Shown here piece after piece: positions 1 through 8,291 of a stretch of DNA of 64,000 nucleotides. The stretch lies in NCBI RefSeq assembly GCF_029193575.1, contig NZ_JARGCS010000029.1, positions 35,699 through 99,698 of the forward strand, given 5' to 3'. Position numbers and translations under genes: made by a program. The stretch's first letter is position 1. Each line of letters opens with the position of its first letter. Source of the DNA: Pseudomonas entomophila. GTDB lineage: Bacteria; Pseudomonadota; Gammaproteobacteria; Pseudomonadales; Pseudomonadaceae. The notes beneath the pieces are model-generated. The model had not been told where the DNA came from, did no database searches, and worked only from the letters and a program-made list of their open reading frames with translations.

Positions 1-55
1 CGGCTGGGTTGAACTTGGCTTTCATCGCTTCGACTGCTTTAGCTACGTCGCTCAT
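1..55 (-). CDS. SCP2 sterol-binding-like protein, N-terminal fragment
   Basis: Only the first 18 codons are inside the window; the gene continues past the left edge. The visible start reads MSDVAKAVEAMKAKF, which I recognise as the opening of the small SCP2 sterol-binding-like proteins common in Pseudomonas. The start codon is preceded by AAGGA at a normal distance. SCP2 domains bind lipids or acyl chains in a hydrophobic pocket; the bacterial role of these short versions is not settled. The identification rests on a short stretch. Confidence 0.6.
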   Translation of the reverse strand, partial: MSDVAKAVEAMKAKFNPA

Positions 56-109
56 GGTGTATTCCTTGTTAAGTGATAGTCGCGTGTGCAGGGACACAAC
101 AGGCCGGGC

Positions 110-823
110 TCATCGGTAGGTGACGAGCTCCGGCATCCTCAACAGCTGCACGTGGGCTTGGCTGTTGAAGGAGGCCAGCGCCACGTCGCGGCCACGGAAC
201 TTCAGTTGGCTCAGCGACGTGTTGATGATCTGCCAGTTCAGCGCGAACGCCTGGGCTGGGGTGACCTGGGTGACCAGGTGGAGCAGGGCGGCGATGGTGC
301 CGCCGGAGGTGAAGATGGCGACGTTGTCGCGGCTGGAGGCCTGCGCGAGCACACGCTGCAAGGCGCCGCCCACGCGCGCGATGAACGCCTGCCAGGTTTC
401 CAGGCCGTCGTCGTGGGCATGCTCGCCGTCGTGCCAGCGCTGCACCATCAATGCGAACAGGCGCTGGAACTCGCTACGGTGCTGCGCGGCGTTGCGCAGC
501 ACATGCAGCGCCTCGGGCTCTTCGGGCAGCAGGTCGGGGAGCAGGGCGCGGATCACGCCGTCGGCATCGAACTCGTTGAACGCAGGATCGGTCTCCACTG
601 CCGGGGTGGCGCAACCACTGGCGGCCATGCATTCGAGCGCCAGCCGCGCGGTGTCTTGCTGGCGGCGCAAGTTGCCAGCCAGGCAGCGGTCCAGGCGCAG
701 GTCGAGCTGGGCCAGGTGTTCACCCAGCGCCCGGCTCTGGCGAACGCCCACGGGCGACAGGACATCGTAGTCGTCGGCACCAAAGGAGGCTTGGCCATGT
801 CGGATCAGGTAGATGTTGCCCAC
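110..823 (-). CDS. Histidine phosphatase family protein
   Basis: A 237-residue cytoplasmic protein of the phosphoglycerate-mutase-like histidine phosphatase superfamily. The N-terminal YLIRHGQ motif (residues 5-11) carries the catalytic RHG triplet whose histidine becomes phosphorylated. A second conserved region with the sequence TSGGT lies in the C-terminal third, although the usual second catalytic histidine there is not obvious to me. The start is a GTG giving VGNIYLIRHG; no longer frame is open. It is probably co-directional with the SCP2 gene at the left edge. The substrate cannot be read from sequence; SixA-like phosphoprotein phosphatase or a small-molecule phosphatase are both possible. 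Confidence 0.8.
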   Translation of the reverse strand: MGNIYLIRHGQASFGADDYDVLSPVGVRQSRALGEHLAQLDLRLDRCLAGNLRRQQDTARLALECMAASGCATPAVETDPAFNEFDADGVIRALLPDLLPEEPEALHVLRNAAQHRSEFQRLFALMVQRWHDGEHAHDDGLETWQAFIARVGGALQRVLAQASSRDNVAIFTSGGTIAALLHLVTQVTPAQAFALNWQIINTSLSQLKFRGRDVALASFNSQAHVQLLRMPELVTYR

Positions 824-1022
824 GTGGAAGTCCGGCCTGGATGGAGGTTGCTGCGAGGTTAGGATGCGCCAGACAGGCTGTCAATGAAAAAACATACAAG
901 CGTTTGAAAAGGTTGTTTGAACTGTGTTGCCAGCGTTTTCCCCGGCTGGCAGCAGCCCAGGCGTGCCGGTATGCTTGGAACAATTTCGCGCTGCAAGAGC
1001 GCTGGTCTATCAAGGAGTCACT

Positions 1023-2048
1023 GTGGAGTTTCTTGCTGAATACGCAAGCTTTCTCGCCAAAACCGCCACTCTGGTAATCGCCATTCTGGTGGTGCTCTCG
1101 GCCATTGCCGGCATGCGCGGCAAAGGGCGGCGCAAACCGGGCGGGCAGTTGCAAGTCACGCGCCTGAACGAATTCTACAAGGAACTGCGCGAGCGGCTGG
1201 AGGCGGGCCTGTTCGACAAGGCTCAGCTCAAGGCCCTGCGCAAGCAGCAGGCCAAGGCGGAAAAACAGCGGAAGAAAACCAAGACCAAGCCCGAGGAAAA
1301 GAGCCGGGTGTTCGTGCTGGATTTCGACGGTGACATCAAGGCCTCGGCCACCGAAAGCCTGCGCAACGAAATCACCGCGCTGCTAACCCTCGCCACCCCG
1401 CGTGACGAAGTGGTGTTGCGCCTGGAGAGCGGCGGTGGCCTGGTGCACAGTTACGGCCTGGCCGCCTCGCAGCTGGCGCGCATCCGCCAGGCGGGCATCC
1501 CGCTGACCATCTGCATCGACAAGGTCGCCGCCAGCGGCGGCTACATGATGGCCTGCATCGGCGAGAAGATCATCAGCGCCCCCTTCGCCGTGCTCGGCTC
1601 GATCGGCGTGGTGGCCCAGCTACCCAACGTCAATCGGCTGCTGAAGAAGCACGACATCGACTTCGAGGTGCTGACCGCCGGCGAGTACAAGCGTACCCTG
1701 ACCGTGTTCGGCGAGAACACCGAGAAGGGCCGGGAGAAGTTCCAGGAGGACCTGGACATCACCCACCAGCTGTTCAAGGACTTCGTCGGCCGCTACCGTC
1801 CGCAGTTGCACATCGACGAAGTGGCCACCGGCGAAGTCTGGCTGGGCATTGCCGCGCTCAACCGCAAGCTGGTCGACGAACTGCGCACCAGCGACGAATA
1901 CCTGAGCGAGCGCGCCGGCGAAGCCAACCTGTTCCACGTGCGCTATGCCGAACGCAAGTCGTTGCAGGAGCGCATCGGCATGGCCGCCAGCGGCACGGTG
2001 GAGAACACGCTGGTAGGGCTGTGGAGCAAGCTCGGTCGTCTGCGCTAA
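1023..2048 (+). CDS. sohB: Inner-membrane peptidase SohB (S49 family)
   Basis: A 341-residue signal-peptide-peptidase-like serine protease. One hydrophobic segment at about residues 12-30 anchors it in the inner membrane. A charged, Lys/Arg-rich linker (about 60-95) follows, then the ClpP-like S49 fold. The nucleophile is Ser171 in the KVAASGGYMM motif and the general base is probably Lys223 in AGEYKRTL, the Ser-Lys dyad of this family. I chose the GTG at 1023 because GGAG lies five bases upstream and the protein then opens EFLAEYASF as in other pseudomonads; the same frame is open further upstream but without a signal. The role is probably degradation of membrane or envelope peptides. It precedes tRNA-Cys without an evident link. 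Confidence 0.9.
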   Translation: MEFLAEYASFLAKTATLVIAILVVLSAIAGMRGKGRRKPGGQLQVTRLNEFYKELRERLEAGLFDKAQLKALRKQQAKAEKQRKKTKTKPEEKSRVFVLDFDGDIKASATESLRNEITALLTLATPRDEVVLRLESGGGLVHSYGLAASQLARIRQAGIPLTICIDKVAASGGYMMACIGEKIISAPFAVLGSIGVVAQLPNVNRLLKKHDIDFEVLTAGEYKRTLTVFGENTEKGREKFQEDLDITHQLFKDFVGRYRPQLHIDEVATGEVWLGIAALNRKLVDELRTSDEYLSERAGEANLFHVRYAERKSLQERIGMAASGTVENTLVGLWSKLGRLR

Positions 2049-2192
2049 CACCTTGAACCCCTTGAAGATTTTTTTCTTGCAGGGGGTTGCAAGGTGAGTC
2101 GAATGCCGACATAATGGCGTCCATCGAAACGCAGCTCGCTTGAAAAAGTTGAGCGGTTTCAAGGGGATAGCGAAAGCTGACTCCGACTTTGA

Positions 2193-2266
2193 GGCCGAGT
2201 AGCAAAGTGGTTATGCTCCGGATTGCAAATCCGTCTACGCCGGTTCGATTCCGACCTCGGCCTCCA
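2193..2266 (+). tRNA. tRNA-Cys (anticodon GCA)
   Basis: A 74-nt cloverleaf. The acceptor arm GGCCGAG pairs fully with CTCGGCC, followed by discriminator T and an encoded CCA. The anticodon loop TTGCAAA gives GCA, read as cysteine. The T-arm contains GGTTCGATTCC. A strong terminator follows 10 bases later, so the gene seems to be transcribed alone. Confidence 0.97.
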
Positions 2267-2276
2267 CTCTTCGAAA

Positions 2277-2306
2277 ACCCCGCAAATGAAAATTTGCGGG
2301 GTTTTT
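2277..2306 (+). terminator. Rho-independent terminator after tRNA-Cys
   Basis: A perfect 10-bp stem (CCCCGCAAAT / ATTTGCGGGG) with a short A-rich loop, followed by five T residues. It directly follows the tRNA and separates it from the sigma-factor operon. Confidence 0.9.
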
Positions 2307-2377
2307 CTTTGCGTCAAGAAAAACAAATCGATTCCGCAGCAGCCCCGATATTGCGAAAGCTATAGCTCGATCTATAA

Positions 2378-2396
2378 AATGCGACGCATTCTCATT
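2378..2396 (+). promoter_or_regulatory. Candidate Fur box upstream of the ECF sigma gene
   Basis: The 19-mer AATGCGACGCATTCTCATT keeps the outer AATG and the right half CATTCTCATT seen in many Pseudomonas Fur sites; the left half is degenerate. Its place just upstream of a fecI-like gene agrees with iron repression of such operons. It overlaps the first in-frame ATG (2379), which argues that translation starts further downstream. Confidence 0.4.
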
Positions 2397-2411
2397 GGTC
2401 CAGGCTTTCCC

Positions 2412-2918
2412 GTGCCCGCATTCGACACCCGCAAACTGGGTTTCTTCTTCAGCGACCACCACCGCTGGCTGCTGCAGCACGTGCACCGGCAACTGCGTAA
2501 CCGCCCAGACGCCGAGGATACTGCTGCCGAGACTTTCTGCCAGTTGCTCGCCGCGCAGGTCGACCCTGCGACCCTGGAACAACCCCGCGCCTACCTCTCC
2601 ACCATCGCCCGCAGGCTGATCTACGACCGCCATCGCCGACGTCGCCTGGAACAGGCCTACCTGGAGCGCCTGATACTGCTGCCCGAGGCGCTGGCACCCT
2701 CGCCGGAAGAGACCCACCTGCTGCTTGAAGCCTTGCACGCCATCGACCGTAGCCTCGCAGGCCTGCCGCAGCTGGTGAAGAAGGCTTTCCTCATGAGCCA
2801 GCTCGATGGCCTGACCTACCTGGAGATTGGCCGCCGCCTGGACATTTCCGAACGCACCGTTGCCCGCTACATGACCCAGGCCCTGCGCCAGTGCTACCTG
2901 AGTGGCGCGCAAGCATGA
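2412..2918 (+). CDS. ECF sigma factor, FecI-like
   Basis: A 168-residue extracytoplasmic-function sigma factor. Region 2 covers about residues 10-75, with the helix DAEDTAAETF typical of the core-binding segment and the following RAYLSTIARRLIYDRHRRR. Region 4 covers about 105-160, with the recognition helix in YLEIGRRLDISERTVARYMTQAL. In iron-uptake systems such factors are released by a FecR protein when the outer-membrane receptor binds its ferric siderophore, and they then transcribe the receptor gene. I placed the start at GTG 2412 because it yields the usual family length and lies past the candidate Fur box; ATG 2379 is the alternative. The stop overlaps the next start (ATGA), so translation is coupled to the anti-sigma gene. 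Confidence 0.88.
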   Translation: MPAFDTRKLGFFFSDHHRWLLQHVHRQLRNRPDAEDTAAETFCQLLAAQVDPATLEQPRAYLSTIARRLIYDRHRRRRLEQAYLERLILLPEALAPSPEETHLLLEALHAIDRSLAGLPQLVKKAFLMSQLDGLTYLEIGRRLDISERTVARYMTQALRQCYLSGAQA

Positions 2919-3862
2919 GTCGCAACGTGCTGGACCCGGCCGCCGAGCAGGCCATCGCCTGGATGGTGCGCCTGTGCGGTGGAGGTGACGATGCCCGTCA
3001 GCAGGCCCTGTTCCAGCAGTGGCTGGGCCAGGACCCGGCCAACGCCGCAGCCTGGGCCCAGTTGCAACGTGGCCTCGGCGGGCACTACGACGTCGTGCGT
3101 CGTGCGCCGGGGGCATTGCGCGACGCGCTGCTGCAACCGGAGATGCGCCGCCGCGACCTGGTGCGTGGGCTGGCGGGGCTCGGGCTGTTCGGTGGCGGCT
3201 TGTGGCTGGCCGCTCGCAGTGACGGCAGCCGCGCGTTGATGGCCGAGCTGCGCACCGGCACGGGCGAGCGCCGTAGTTTGTCCTTGCGGGACGGCAGCCA
3301 ACTGATCCTCAACGCTGGTAGTGCAGTGGACTTCGATTTCAGCGCCGAGCACCGCCTGCTGCGTCTTTACCAAGGTGCACTGGTGGTGCAAGTGGCGGCG
3401 GACCCGACGCGGCCGTTCATCGTGCGCAGCGCCCAGGGCGATGTGCGCGCCTTGGGTACGCGCTTCATGGTCGAGCAACTGGCGGACGCCACCCGGGTGG
3501 TGGTGCTGGAGCATGCGGTGCGCGCTTCACTGCCGGGTGGTGCCGTGTGGGATCTGGCGCAAGGCCAAGCCGCGCTGCTGTACGCGCGCCGCATCGAGCC
3601 GCTGGCTGCCGGTCAGGCCTACCGGGCCGACTGGGTCGAGGGTCGCCTCAGCGTGCTGGATGAACCCCTGGGCACGGTGGTCGACGCCCTGAGGCCTTAT
3701 CGTGCGGGGCTTATCCGGGTTAGCCCGCAGGTGCGAAACCTGCGCGTGCAGGGTGTGTTTCCGCTGGATGACAGCGAGCGCACCCTCGCGGCGCTGGCGG
3801 AAACCCTGCCCATCCGTGTCGAGCGCTATGGTGCGTGGCTGACCCTGATCGACGCGGCTTGA
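2915..3862 (+). CDS. FecR-family anti-sigma / sigma regulator
   Basis: A 315-residue inner-membrane signal transducer. The cytoplasmic N-terminus (about 1-85, containing the AIAWMVRL and AAAWAQLQR motifs of the family) binds the sigma factor. One membrane segment at about 88-102 (LVRGLAGLGLFGGGLWLA) follows. The periplasmic part holds the FecR domain (about 115-215), with GERRSLSLRDGSQLILNA and the GDVRALGTRFMV motif, and a C-terminal STN-like region that contacts the receptor. It is encoded in a four-base overlap with the sigma gene and 108 bp before the receptor gene, the usual order for cell-surface signalling. The cognate siderophore cannot be told from sequence. Confidence 0.9.
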   Translation: MSRNVLDPAAEQAIAWMVRLCGGGDDARQQALFQQWLGQDPANAAAWAQLQRGLGGHYDVVRRAPGALRDALLQPEMRRRDLVRGLAGLGLFGGGLWLAARSDGSRALMAELRTGTGERRSLSLRDGSQLILNAGSAVDFDFSAEHRLLRLYQGALVVQVAADPTRPFIVRSAQGDVRALGTRFMVEQLADATRVVVLEHAVRASLPGGAVWDLAQGQAALLYARRIEPLAAGQAYRADWVEGRLSVLDEPLGTVVDALRPYRAGLIRVSPQVRNLRVQGVFPLDDSERTLAALAETLPIRVERYGAWLTLIDAA

Positions 3863-3875
3863 GCACTGGTTTTTG

Positions 3876-3915
3876 TCATTGATGAGTAAAAATCTTTCTC
3901 ATTGCTGTCTGGTTT
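3876..3915 (+). promoter_or_regulatory. Possible ECF-dependent promoter region of the receptor gene
   Basis: The 108-bp gap between fecR and the receptor gene holds ATGAG and CTCAT arms flanking an A/T-rich core, then GTCTGGTTTTCC. Receptor genes in such trios usually have their own promoter read by the linked sigma factor. No firm -35/-10 consensus can be fixed by eye, so the call rests mainly on context. Confidence 0.22.
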
Positions 3916-3970
3916 TCCGCGTTCGTTGCACCTCTCTCCTGACAACGCCAACACAATCAGGAGAATTCAC

Positions 3971-6373
3971 GTGCTAAAACCCTGGCCACTCGCCCTTGCC
4001 ATCGCCCTGGCCGTCGCGCCGACGGCTTTCGTTCGGGCTGACGGCCCTGTCCAGCAACAGGTGCAGCGCTTCGACCTGCCGGCCGCGAGCCTGGCGCAAA
4101 CCCTCAATGCCATCGCTCGGCAGGGCGGTCTGGTGATGTCGCTCGACCCGGCCCTGGTCGCCGGCAAGCAGGCACCCGCCATCCATGGGCAAATGAGCGC
4201 CTTGCAGGCCTTGCAGTTGGCGCTGGCGAACAGTGGCCTGCAGGTGATCGTGACCGGCAGCCAGACCTTCACCGTCGCGCCAGCCGTCGACGCCAACGGC
4301 GCGCTGGAGCTTGGCGCCACGCGCATCAACAGTGTGGGCCTGGGCGAGACCACGGAAGGTAGCGGGTCCTACACCACTGGCGCGGTGACAATTGGCAAGA
4401 CGCCGCAATCGTTGCGCCAGACACCGCAGTCGGTGACGGTGGTCACGCGTAAACTGATGGACGACAAGAACCTGGTATCGCTGGACCAGGTGATGGCCCA
4501 GACACCGGGTATCACCCGCGCCAACCGTGGCTATGGCAACCACCACTTCAGCTCCCGCGGTTTCGACCTCACCGACGACAGCTACATGGTCGATGGCGTG
4601 GCCGGGCAGGCCTATGCCTACACAGGCTGGATGATCCCGGACATGGCGGTGTTCGATCGCGTCGAGGTGTTGCGTGGCGCCGCGGGCCTGCTGGTAGGGG
4701 CGGGCAACCCAGGTGGCGCGGTGAACCTTGTGCGTAAGCGCCCGACCGTCGAGCCGCGTTTCTCTGTCACCACGCGGGCCGGTTCCTGGGACAACTACCG
4801 CCTGGACCTGGATGCCAGCGGCAGGCTGAACCCCGAAGGCACCCTGCGCGGGCGCATGGTCGCCTCGTATGAGGATCGTGGTTACTTCACTGATGTCACT
4901 CAGTCCAAGCGCCCACTGCTCTATGGCATCGTCGAGGGCGACCTGGGCAGCGCCACCACCGTAGCCCTTGGCCTGCGTCGGCAGACCTCGCGTATCGATG
5001 GCTACAGTGTGCTGGGCTTGCCGACCAACCCCGACGGCAGCAACCCGCACTTGAAGCGCTCGACCTTCCTCGGCCAGGACTGGGCCACCCTGCAGACCCG
5101 CACCGACGAAGTGTTCGCCGACCTCAGCCACCGCTTCAACGAGAACTGGAGCGGCAAGTTGGCCCTGTCCCATTCCGAAAGCGCCTATAACCGCAGCGCC
5201 ATCGAGTGGGGCGCTGAGGACACCCTGGCGTACGGCAGCCCGACTGGCCCGATGATCTACGACACCAGCTTTCACAAGTTCGACGTCACTTCCAACGCCA
5301 TCGACGGCCACCTGGATGGCGATTTCGAGGCCTTCGGCCTGAGCCATCAAGTGTCGTTGGGGGCCAACTGGTCGCGGCGCAAGATGAACGACAAGGACAC
5401 GACAGTCAGGCTCGACAGCCCCATCCCGCTCAACGTGTTCAACCCTGACCACGATATCGTGCCCGAACCCTCGCGGCCGGGCTGGGACTACGCGGACGAC
5501 ACTCACGACACCCGCTACGGCACCTACCTCAACGCCCGCCTGCACATGACCGAAGCCCTGAGCCTGGTGCTGGGCGCGCGCCTGAGCTGGTACAAGACCG
5601 AGGCCTGGGATGGCCCGCGGGTCTCCACCAATGAACAGAAGCACGAATTCACGCCCTTCGTCGGCGCGATCTACGACCTCGACGACACGTGGTCGTTGTA
5701 CGCCAGCTATGCCGACATCTTCATGCCCCAGGCCAGCTACCGCAGCGCCGACGGCGGCATGCTGGACCCGTCCATTGGCTCCAACTACGAGGCTGGCATC
5801 AAGGGCGAGCTGTTCGACAAGCGCCTGAACCTGTCTTTCGCAGCCTTCTATATCGAGCAGCAGGACGTCGCCGCCCGCGACTACGCCAACGACGGCAACT
5901 GCCCGCAGGATGTCGCCGGGCGCTGCTACGTGAACAGCGACGGCATCAGCCGCAGCAAGGGCTTCGAGGCGGAGGCCAGCGGCGAGCTGTATCCGGGCTT
6001 GCAGGTGGCTGCCGGCTACACCTTCAATACCACCCGTTCACAGGATGGCGGGCCGATTTCCGCGCAAACCCCCAAGCATCTGCTGCGCCTCAACACCCAC
6101 TACACCCTGCCGGGTGAATGGGGCCGTTTCAGCGTTGGCGCTGGCGTGTCGGCACAGTCGGCCTACTACGATGCCTATAACGGAGTGAGCAACAGCGGCC
6201 GAGCGGTCTTCGACGCGCGTGCGGCCTACAAGCTCGACCAGCACTGGACCGTGGGCGTGGATATCGAGAACCTGCTGGACCGCCAATACTTCGACTCGAC
6301 CGGGTACTGGACGCGGGGCACCACCTACGGCACACCGCGCAGCTACATGCTCACCCTGCGCGGCGATTTTTGA
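3971..6373 (+). CDS. TonB-dependent siderophore receptor with STN signalling domain
   Basis: An 800-residue outer-membrane receptor. A signal peptide (about 1-25, ending AFVRA) is followed by an STN domain at about 30-95 (ASLAQTLNAIARQGGL...), the part that signals to FecR. A TonB-box-like stretch and the plug domain come next (about 130-240, with PQSVTVVTRKLMDD and DRVEVLRGAAGLLVG). The rest is the 22-stranded barrel, ending in a terminal Phe (LTLRGDF) as needed for barrel assembly. The GTG at 3971 has AGGAG six to ten bases upstream and opens the signal peptide; a longer frame from 3902 lacks such a site. Together with the sigma and FecR genes this forms a complete Fec/FpvA-type surface signalling system. 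The ligand is probably a ferric siderophore, type unknown. Confidence 0.93.
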   Translation: MLKPWPLALAIALAVAPTAFVRADGPVQQQVQRFDLPAASLAQTLNAIARQGGLVMSLDPALVAGKQAPAIHGQMSALQALQLALANSGLQVIVTGSQTFTVAPAVDANGALELGATRINSVGLGETTEGSGSYTTGAVTIGKTPQSLRQTPQSVTVVTRKLMDDKNLVSLDQVMAQTPGITRANRGYGNHHFSSRGFDLTDDSYMVDGVAGQAYAYTGWMIPDMAVFDRVEVLRGAAGLLVGAGNPGGAVNLVRKRPTVEPRFSVTTRAGSWDNYRLDLDASGRLNPEGTLRGRMVASYEDRGYFTDVTQSKRPLLYGIVEGDLGSATTVALGLRRQTSRIDGYSVLGLPTNPDGSNPHLKRSTFLGQDWATLQTRTDEVFADLSHRFNENWSGKLALSHSESAYNRSAIEWGAEDTLAYGSPTGPMIYDTSFHKFDVTSNAIDGHLDGDFEAFGLSHQVSLGANWSRRKMNDKDTTVRLDSPIPLNVFNPDHDIVPEPSRPGWDYADDTHDTRYGTYLNARLHMTEALSLVLGARLSWYKTEAWDGPRVSTNEQKHEFTPFVGAIYDLDDTWSLYASYADIFMPQASYRSADGGMLDPSIGSNYEAGIKGELFDKRLNLSFAAFYIEQQDVAARDYANDGNCPQDVAGRCYVNSDGISRSKGFEAEASGELYPGLQVAAGYTFNTTRSQDGGPISAQTPKHLLRLNTHYTLPGEWGRFSVGAGVSAQSAYYDAYNGVSNSGRAVFDARAAYKLDQHWTVGVDIENLLDRQYFDSTGYWTRGTTYGTPRSYMLTLRGDF

Positions 6374-6385
6374 GGCTGCGGCAAG

Positions 6386-6420
6386 GGCGGGTTTTTCGCC
6401 AGGCAAAAGAAAAACCCGCC
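6386..6420. terminator. Bidirectional terminator between receptor and PL7 genes
   Basis: Arms GGCGGGTTTTTC and GAAAAACCCGCC form a perfect 12-bp stem with an 11-base loop and give T-runs on both strands. A second nested dyad (CCCGCC...GGCGGG) continues to 6432. It serves the receptor gene from the left and the lyase gene from the right. Confidence 0.85.
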
Positions 6421-6511
6421 TAAACAGGCGGGCCCAAGGAACGTATCGAAGCCAGGTCAGTGTGCCTATGCAAATGTCAGAATTTCGTGAACCTTGTGTT
6501 CACAAAGCGTT

Positions 6512-7186
6512 CTAGACGTGTTGCAGTTCCAGGCGGCTGATCACGCACACCGACCCATCGGCCGCAGGGGTGGTGTCGGTGTAGTCCACCTGGTTGTATA
6601 CCCCGCCGTGGAAGTTGAACGTCCGCGCCTTCCAGCTCGTGGCCATCTGCAGCATCCCGCTGTTGGCGCTGCGGCCGCTGCACAGGGCGCTGACCTTGGC
6701 CACGCCGCCGGAGGAGACTTCGATGACCACCTCGAAGCGGCTGCCCAGAGGCACGTCTTCCAGCACGGTGCTGGTGACCGGGGTGGTTTGGTTGAAGTCC
6801 TGGCGAAAGCCCAGGGTGATCTTGCCCTTGTTCCAGAACACCTTGATCGCCGGGCTGTCGTCGTCCTTGACGTGCATCTGGGCGATCACCACCTTCTGCG
6901 CCGAATTCACTTTTTCCAGCGTCATCACCTGATGATTGTGGTGGCGGCTGGCGCTGGCCAGGCTCCAGTAGGTGGCCTCCTTCCATTCGCAGCGGGTACG
7001 GTGGGTGCTCTTGCTGGAGGCGCCACGGGTGGGAGCGGTCATGCGTACCGAGCCGTCGCTGAGGCGGGCGATGACCTTGGGGAGGGTGGCCAGCGCTTGG
7101 GCGCCGGTGAGCTCCAAAGCCACCGGGTTGGTGGCGGATTTGGGCACTGGGGTGGTGATGATGAGCTTGTCCATGTTTACAGCCAT
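6512..7186 (-). CDS. Polysaccharide lyase family 7 (alginate lyase-like) protein
   Basis: A 224-residue single-domain PL7 protein. The three family signatures are present: RTRCEW at 63-68 (for R-T/S-E-L-R), QMH at 103-105 (for Q-I/V-H) and FHGGVYNQ at 192-199 (for YFKAGVYNQ). Gln103, His105, Arg65 and Tyr197 would be the catalytic set for beta-elimination of uronate polymers such as alginate. No signal peptide is visible, so the protein may act in the cytoplasm or leave by another route. The ATG at 7186 has AAGGA seven bases upstream. It stands alone, with no alginate-use genes beside it. The first motif has a Cys where the family usually has Glu/Leu order, so substrate preference is open. 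Confidence 0.82.
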   Translation of the reverse strand: MAVNMDKLIITTPVPKSATNPVALELTGAQALATLPKVIARLSDGSVRMTAPTRGASSKSTHRTRCEWKEATYWSLASASRHHNHQVMTLEKVNSAQKVVIAQMHVKDDDSPAIKVFWNKGKITLGFRQDFNQTTPVTSTVLEDVPLGSRFEVVIEVSSGGVAKVSALCSGRSANSGMLQMATSWKARTFNFHGGVYNQVDYTDTTPAADGSVCVISRLELQHV

Positions 7187-7583
7187 GCGGTTTTTTCCTT
7201 GCGCGGGAGGTGATTGACACACCTGTCCGAGCTCCAAAAAGCGCGCAAGTTTCGTGGCCAATGGCCTTCTTCGCGTGCATCGCTGGTGCGCAAGTCATCC
7301 AGCTACTGCAGGGGGCGGGCCGGCTGTTGGTGGTGACTGCTGATGGCCCTATCGCGGGGCAAGCCTGCTCAAGGAACTGCGCCGTCCCTGGAGCGGGCTT
7401 GCCCCGCGATAGGGCCCTAAAACCCAACACAAAAAAAAGCCCACCATGGCGGCGGGCAAGACGTTCTGAAGGGAGCAGCTCTAGGCTAGGGCATCCCGGG
7501 TTAAGTCATCGTTAAACGACAGAATGATTGACTGCTTTCACCAGGCAGCCTATACAGCCCTGCCTCATTTCCCGGAGCCTGTG
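7187..7583. other. Gene-free stretch with a REP pair
   Basis: About 400 bases between the divergent PL7 gene and the small acidic gene. It holds an inverted REP pair (listed separately). The leftmost part should carry the PL7 promoter on the minus strand, but I cannot fix it by eye. No open frame here has a convincing ribosome-binding site. Confidence 0.5.
7345..7416. repeat. Inverted pair of REP elements
   Basis: Two copies in opposite orientation of the Pseudomonas REP core (CTATCGCGGGGCAAGC, and its complement GCTTGCCCCGCGATAG), about 20 bases apart, with matching GGCCCT / AGGGCC ends. The same core recurs at about 16.1, 30.3, 31.3, 34.7, 35.9, 40.7 and 48.3 kb. Confidence 0.9.
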
Positions 7584-7772
7584 ATGCACGACGAAGACGA
7601 CCTCCCCGAACCCGAGCACGATCACCTGCTCGATCACGAATTCCTGGATGACGACCTCGACCCGGAAGCCGACGCTCAAGGCGCGGAGGATGAGGTCGAG
7701 GAAGACGACGTGCTGGATGACTTCGATGACCAGGACCACCCAGCCTGGCACGACGACCCCGAGGACGACTGA
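7584..7772 (+). CDS. Small highly acidic protein, unknown function
   Basis: A 62-residue protein made mostly of Asp and Glu (it starts MHDEDDLPEPEHDH), with no hydrophobic segment and no motif I recognise. The ATG at 7584 has GGAG seven bases upstream; an upstream ATG at 7524 in the same frame would add 20 unlike residues. It ends three bases before the convergent DoxX gene. Such acidic peptides can be metal or nucleic-acid-protein binders, but nothing here shows which. Coding potential is likely but unproven. Confidence 0.55.
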   Translation: MHDEDDLPEPEHDHLLDHEFLDDDLDPEADAQGAEDEVEEDDVLDDFDDQDHPAWHDDPEDD

Positions 7773-7775
7773 GCC

Positions 7776-8189
7776 TCAGCGTCGGTCCAGCGAGTAGCGC
7801 CCGGCGCCGGTCACCACCAACAGCAGCAGCCCGCCGATAATGCTCATGTTCTTGAAGAACTGGGTCATATTGGCGCTGCGCTGTGGGTCGACCATGTTCC
7901 AGTAAGGGTGGCCGATCAGCGCCGTGCCGAGCACGAACAAGGCGAACAGAAACGCCAGCGGCCGTGTATAGAAGCCGAGGATCAGCACGATGGCGACGAA
8001 GAACTCCATGATCACCGCGATCGCCGCGGCCAGGGTGGGGGCGGGGGCGCCCAGTGAGCCGAGGTAGCCGACCGTGCCTTCGAAACCGGTGAGCTTGCTC
8101 CAGCCGGAGAGCACGAAGAGGATCATCAGCAGGATGCGGGCAAGCAGGATGATGGCGTCGCGTTGACCTTCGAACAGGGTGTGGCGCAT
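7776..8189 (-). CDS. DoxX family membrane protein
   Basis: A 137-residue inner-membrane protein with four predicted hydrophobic helices. The DoxX signature is visible in the first helix (ILLARILLMILFVLSGWSKL), in the glycine-rich loop and in the second helix followed by GFYTRPLAF. DoxX-family proteins have poorly defined roles and are sometimes linked to redox or sulfur chemistry. The ATG at 8189 gives the normal length. It ends convergently against the small acidic gene and starts 100 bases from tRNA-Leu. Confidence 0.85.
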   Translation of the reverse strand: MRHTLFEGQRDAIILLARILLMILFVLSGWSKLTGFEGTVGYLGSLGAPAPTLAAAIAVIMEFFVAIVLILGFYTRPLAFLFALFVLGTALIGHPYWNMVDPQRSANMTQFFKNMSIIGGLLLLVVTGAGRYSLDRR

Positions 8190-8258
8190 GGCGGCATTCC
8201 AGTGGACGGAGACAGATTCCACTCTAGCAGCTGCGTGACGGATTTCCGGTGGGCATGC

Positions 8259-8281
8259 AAAAGGCGCCCGAAGGCGCCTTT
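8259..8281 (-). terminator. Terminator of tRNA-Leu
   Basis: Arms AAAGGCGCC and GGCGCCTTT close a 9-bp stem with a CGAA-type loop and give a T-run on the minus strand, 10 bases after the tRNA 3' end. Confidence 0.8.
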
Positions 8282-8291
8282 CGAAAAGAGA

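Noticed and set aside
110..862. Long open frames on the plus strand opposite the histidine phosphatase gene
   Set aside because: They mirror the GC-rich codon structure of the minus-strand gene and have no motif or start signal.
3974..5644. A 556-codon minus-strand frame inside the TonB receptor gene
   Set aside because: It is antisense to a gene with clear signal peptide, STN, plug and barrel; long antisense frames are common in high-GC DNA.
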